7,577 bases of DNA from positions 1-7,577 of the forward strand of contig NZ_JAIWNS010000221.1 in assembly GCF_020216685.1 (NCBI RefSeq), given 5' to 3'. Position 1 is the stretch's first letter. Every line of letters begins with the position of its first letter. The position numbers were made by a program, and so were the translations under genes. This DNA is from Methanospirillum hungatei. GTDB lineage: Archaea; Halobacteriota; Methanomicrobia; Methanomicrobiales; Methanospirillaceae. Below, in pieces: positions 6,110 through 7,577 of the stretch. The notes beneath the pieces were generated by a model. It did no database searches. It worked only from the letters and a program-made list of their open reading frames with translations, and had not been told where the DNA came from.

Positions 6110-7290
6110 TGAAGGATATCATCTTTGCTATGGCGGTCCGGAATGTCAGAATTAATCTCCTCCGGTCAATCCTTGCTGCAATCGGGATTACCATCGGTAT
6201 CATCTCTATCGCCTGTATGGGCATGCTTGGGTCAAATATGACCGCTTCTGTAACCGAGTCTCTCTCCGCTATGGCAGATAAACTGATTGTAAGTCCGTAT
6301 TCAGGAAAGGGAGGTGGGGGCGGCCCTCCGGGTATGTCTTCCGGAAGTGACAACCTGACAAAAAGCCAGTATAAAAATATCTACAAGATTGCGAGCAAAT
6401 ACGGGTATGTGTATGGGGTTCATTCCATCCGTGCGAAGGTGAAAAAAGGGAAAGATGAATGGAACACACAGGTCTATGGCCTTGAAGTCAGTGACATGAA
6501 GACCATCCTTAATAATCTTACATCCGGAGGCTATCCGAGCAGTGATAATTCTGTTCTTATCGGGTCAGGCTTTGCTGAAGATAATGATTTCAAAGTGGGA
6601 AGCAGGTTCTCTGTCGGAGGCGCTGGAGTGAAGGTCTCAGGCATCATCGAATCACGAGGCATGTCCATGGATCTGAGCACTGATAATGCAGTCATTATGA
6701 CAAAGAATATGTATGAATCAACATTTGGTGCAAAGGATGAGTTCAACCAGGTCAATATCGTGTTACATGATATAAATGATGCCGATGCCGTATCCAGTGA
6801 TATTGACTCACAGATGAACCGGAGAGAAGAGACGGTGCGGGTTCAGGACAGCAGTCGGATGGTCTCCATGATCTCCTCCTCTGTCTCCACGATTACCAGT
6901 TTTGCTACGCTTATCGCCAGTATCTCCCTGCTTGTGGCCGCAGTCTCCATATTTAACATCATGATGATGTCTGTTACCGAACGAATACGGGAGATTGGTG
7001 TTCTCCGAAGTATCGGAACACAAAAGAAAGAGATTCTTAGGATGTTTGTCTATGAGGCAACATTAATTGGGATTCTTGGTGCAACACTCGGGATGATTCT
7101 CAGTCTCATCATGGGGTATTTTTTTATCCACATCATGATAGGGAATACGAAATATTTCTTCACCTATGAGAGTCTGATCCATCTTCCCTATGCCATGGCT
7201 GTCGGTCTTATCATCTGTATCCTGTCCGGTTTATACCCTGCCTGGCGGGGAGCCCAGATGGACCCGATAGAAGCTCTCCGGGCAGAATAA
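6109..7290 (+). CDS. MacB-type ABC transporter permease (FtsX fold)
   Basis: Membrane subunit of the transporter, 393 residues from the ATG at 6109 (a GTG at 6106 would add one). There are four membrane helices, at about 19-41, 262-287, 315-345 and 360-377. The large domain between helices 1 and 2 lies outside the cell and corresponds to the MacB periplasmic core. The conserved cytoplasmic coupling helix reads SVTERIREIGVLRSIG, and the protein ends in the family hallmark YPAWRGAQMDPIEALRAE. A Gly/Pro/Ser-rich insert (about 65-80) follows the first extracellular strand. Sequons at about Asn43, Asn82 and Asn136 suit an external location. Members of this family do not form a channel but convert ATP hydrolysis into movement of the external domain, acting on lipoproteins, peptides or drugs. 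The substrate here is unknown. Translation is probably coupled to the ATPase gene through the one-base stop-start overlap. Confidence 0.93.
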   Translation: MKDIIFAMAVRNVRINLLRSILAAIGITIGIISIACMGMLGSNMTASVTESLSAMADKLIVSPYSGKGGGGGPPGMSSGSDNLTKSQYKNIYKIASKYGYVYGVHSIRAKVKKGKDEWNTQVYGLEVSDMKTILNNLTSGGYPSSDNSVLIGSGFAEDNDFKVGSRFSVGGAGVKVSGIIESRGMSMDLSTDNAVIMTKNMYESTFGAKDEFNQVNIVLHDINDADAVSSDIDSQMNRREETVRVQDSSRMVSMISSSVSTITSFATLIASISLLVAAVSIFNIMMMSVTERIREIGVLRSIGTQKKEILRMFVYEATLIGILGATLGMILSLIMGYFFIHIMIGNTKYFFTYESLIHLPYAMAVGLIICILSGLYPAWRGAQMDPIEALRAE

Positions 7291-7301
7291 CAAGAACTCA
7301 T

Positions 7302-7313
7302 AACCATCTGGTT
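7302..7313. repeat. Second copy of the AACCA-NN-TGGTT palindrome
   Basis: Same arms as the palindrome at 3237-3248, and likewise followed by GGAT. Only the two central bases differ (TC here, GA there). It lies partly inside the terminator hairpin. Confidence 0.5.
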
Positions 7314-7345
7314 GGATCTTCCAACCAGTTATATCCTCTATTTTT
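7308..7345 (+). terminator. Hairpin plus T-run ending the transporter operon
   Basis: CTGGTTGGA (7308-7316) and TCCAACCAG (7320-7328) form a perfect 9-bp stem with a TCT loop, beginning 17 bases after the permease stop codon. A T5 run (7341-7345) follows 12 bases later. The left arm overlaps a second palindrome, AACCA-TC-TGGTT (7302-7313), so two alternative folds compete. Confidence 0.55.
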
Positions 7346-7371
7346 ACATAATAATCCAATGACTTGTCATG

Positions 7372-7391
7372 TGTACCTGGTTTAAGGTACA
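7372..7391. repeat. Perfect 7-bp inverted repeat in the right-hand spacer
   Basis: TGTACCT and AGGTACA pair around the six-base loop GGTTTA. Outer 8-bp arms ATAATCCA (7351-7358) and TGGATTAT (7416-7423) flank it, so the region could fold into a larger structure. It may mark the 3' ends of convergent transcripts. Confidence 0.4.
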
Positions 7392-7419
7392 GAAAGTAAA
7401 TCCGGTATTATCCAATGGA

Positions 7420-7577
7420 TTATTTCTCCGGTGAGATGTCTGAATCGCTATGATCTGTCTGACTATATACCCTGCCACCAGGAATCATCCGATCACAAAT
7501 GAGAAGAACATATACCCCCAGTATCACATCGGCTCTACCGTTTATCAGACAATTGTCATACGAATGATTTTGTATTT
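7420..7577 (-). CDS. Possible 3' end of a convergent minus-strand gene
   Basis: On the minus strand one frame is open from the right edge to a TAA at 7420-7422, giving 51 codons. The product has a hydrophobic stretch DVILGVYVLLICD and a polar, acidic C-terminus ending DSDISPEK, which looks like a natural tail. Codon choice resembles the neighbouring genes. It would be convergent with the transporter operon, with the hairpins between them as terminators. No motif is recognised, and an open stretch of this length can arise by chance. A competing plus-strand frame (ATG at 7450, also open to the edge) is less convincing. Confidence 0.35.
   Translation of the reverse strand, partial: IQNHSYDNCLINGRADVILGVYVLLICDRMIPGGRVYSQTDHSDSDISPEK

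Noticed and set aside
7436..7453. Five-codon frame right after GGTGAG (ATG at 7436, TGA at 7451)
   Set aside because: The ribosome binding site abuts the ATG with no spacing, and so short a frame cannot be told from chance.
7450..7577. Plus-strand frame from the ATG at 7450, open to the right edge
   Set aside because: The nearest GGTGAG (7430-7435) is 14 bases away, the product looks random, and the minus-strand frame over the same bases is more protein-like.
1..7577. CRISPR array, tRNA, rRNA or insertion sequence
   Set aside because: No regularly spaced repeats, no cloverleaf-type sequence, no rRNA-like conserved stretch and no transposase motif was seen on either strand.

Overview
The window looks like chromosomal DNA from a methanogenic euryarchaeon, probably of the order Methanomicrobiales (Methanospirillum- or Methanoregula-like). 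The evidence is GGTGA-type ribosome binding sites, A/T-rich TATA-like boxes, an archaeal REC-histidine kinase hybrid, and a COG1361-type 'S-layer-like' exoprotein sitting directly upstream of a MacB-family ABC transporter. Secreted proteins carry Asn-X-Ser/Thr sequons that would suit archaeal N-glycosylation. This assignment comes from gene content and style, not from a database match. No rRNA, tRNA, CRISPR array or transposase is visible.

Left part (1-2542, + strand), signalling. The first gene runs off the left edge. It is a multi-pass membrane protein ending in a complete Hanks-type Ser/Thr kinase domain. After a 151-bp spacer with its own promoter-like box and a good ribosome binding site comes a soluble REC-HisKA-HATPase hybrid. 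That gene is clearly more A/T-rich than the transporter genes further right.

Middle (2543-3830), exported proteins. A short convergent spacer separates the hybrid kinase from a minus-strand gene for a small exported, four-cysteine protein of unknown function. A divergent 175-bp promoter region with a small palindrome leads to a plus-strand gene for a small exported protein built from two copies of a roughly 46-residue helical unit.

Right part (3831-7290), transporter operon. Three tightly spaced plus-strand genes encode a membrane-anchored extracellular beta-domain protein with a Gly/Ser/Pro-rich stalk, a LolD/MacB-type ATPase and a MacB-type (FtsX fold) permease. The exoprotein probably takes the place that the MacA/YknX adaptor has in bacteria, so the three likely form one cell-envelope transport or mechanotransmission complex. 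The transported substrate cannot be told from sequence.

Right edge (7291-7577). A perfect 9-bp hairpin followed by a T-run probably ends the operon. More inverted repeats follow, and a convergent minus-strand reading frame, open to the edge, may be the 3' end of another gene.

The items most worth a second look are the truncated membrane Ser/Thr kinase beside a REC-HK hybrid, the duplicated small exported protein next to the transporter, and a palindromic 16-mer motif shared by the divergent promoter and the operon terminator.
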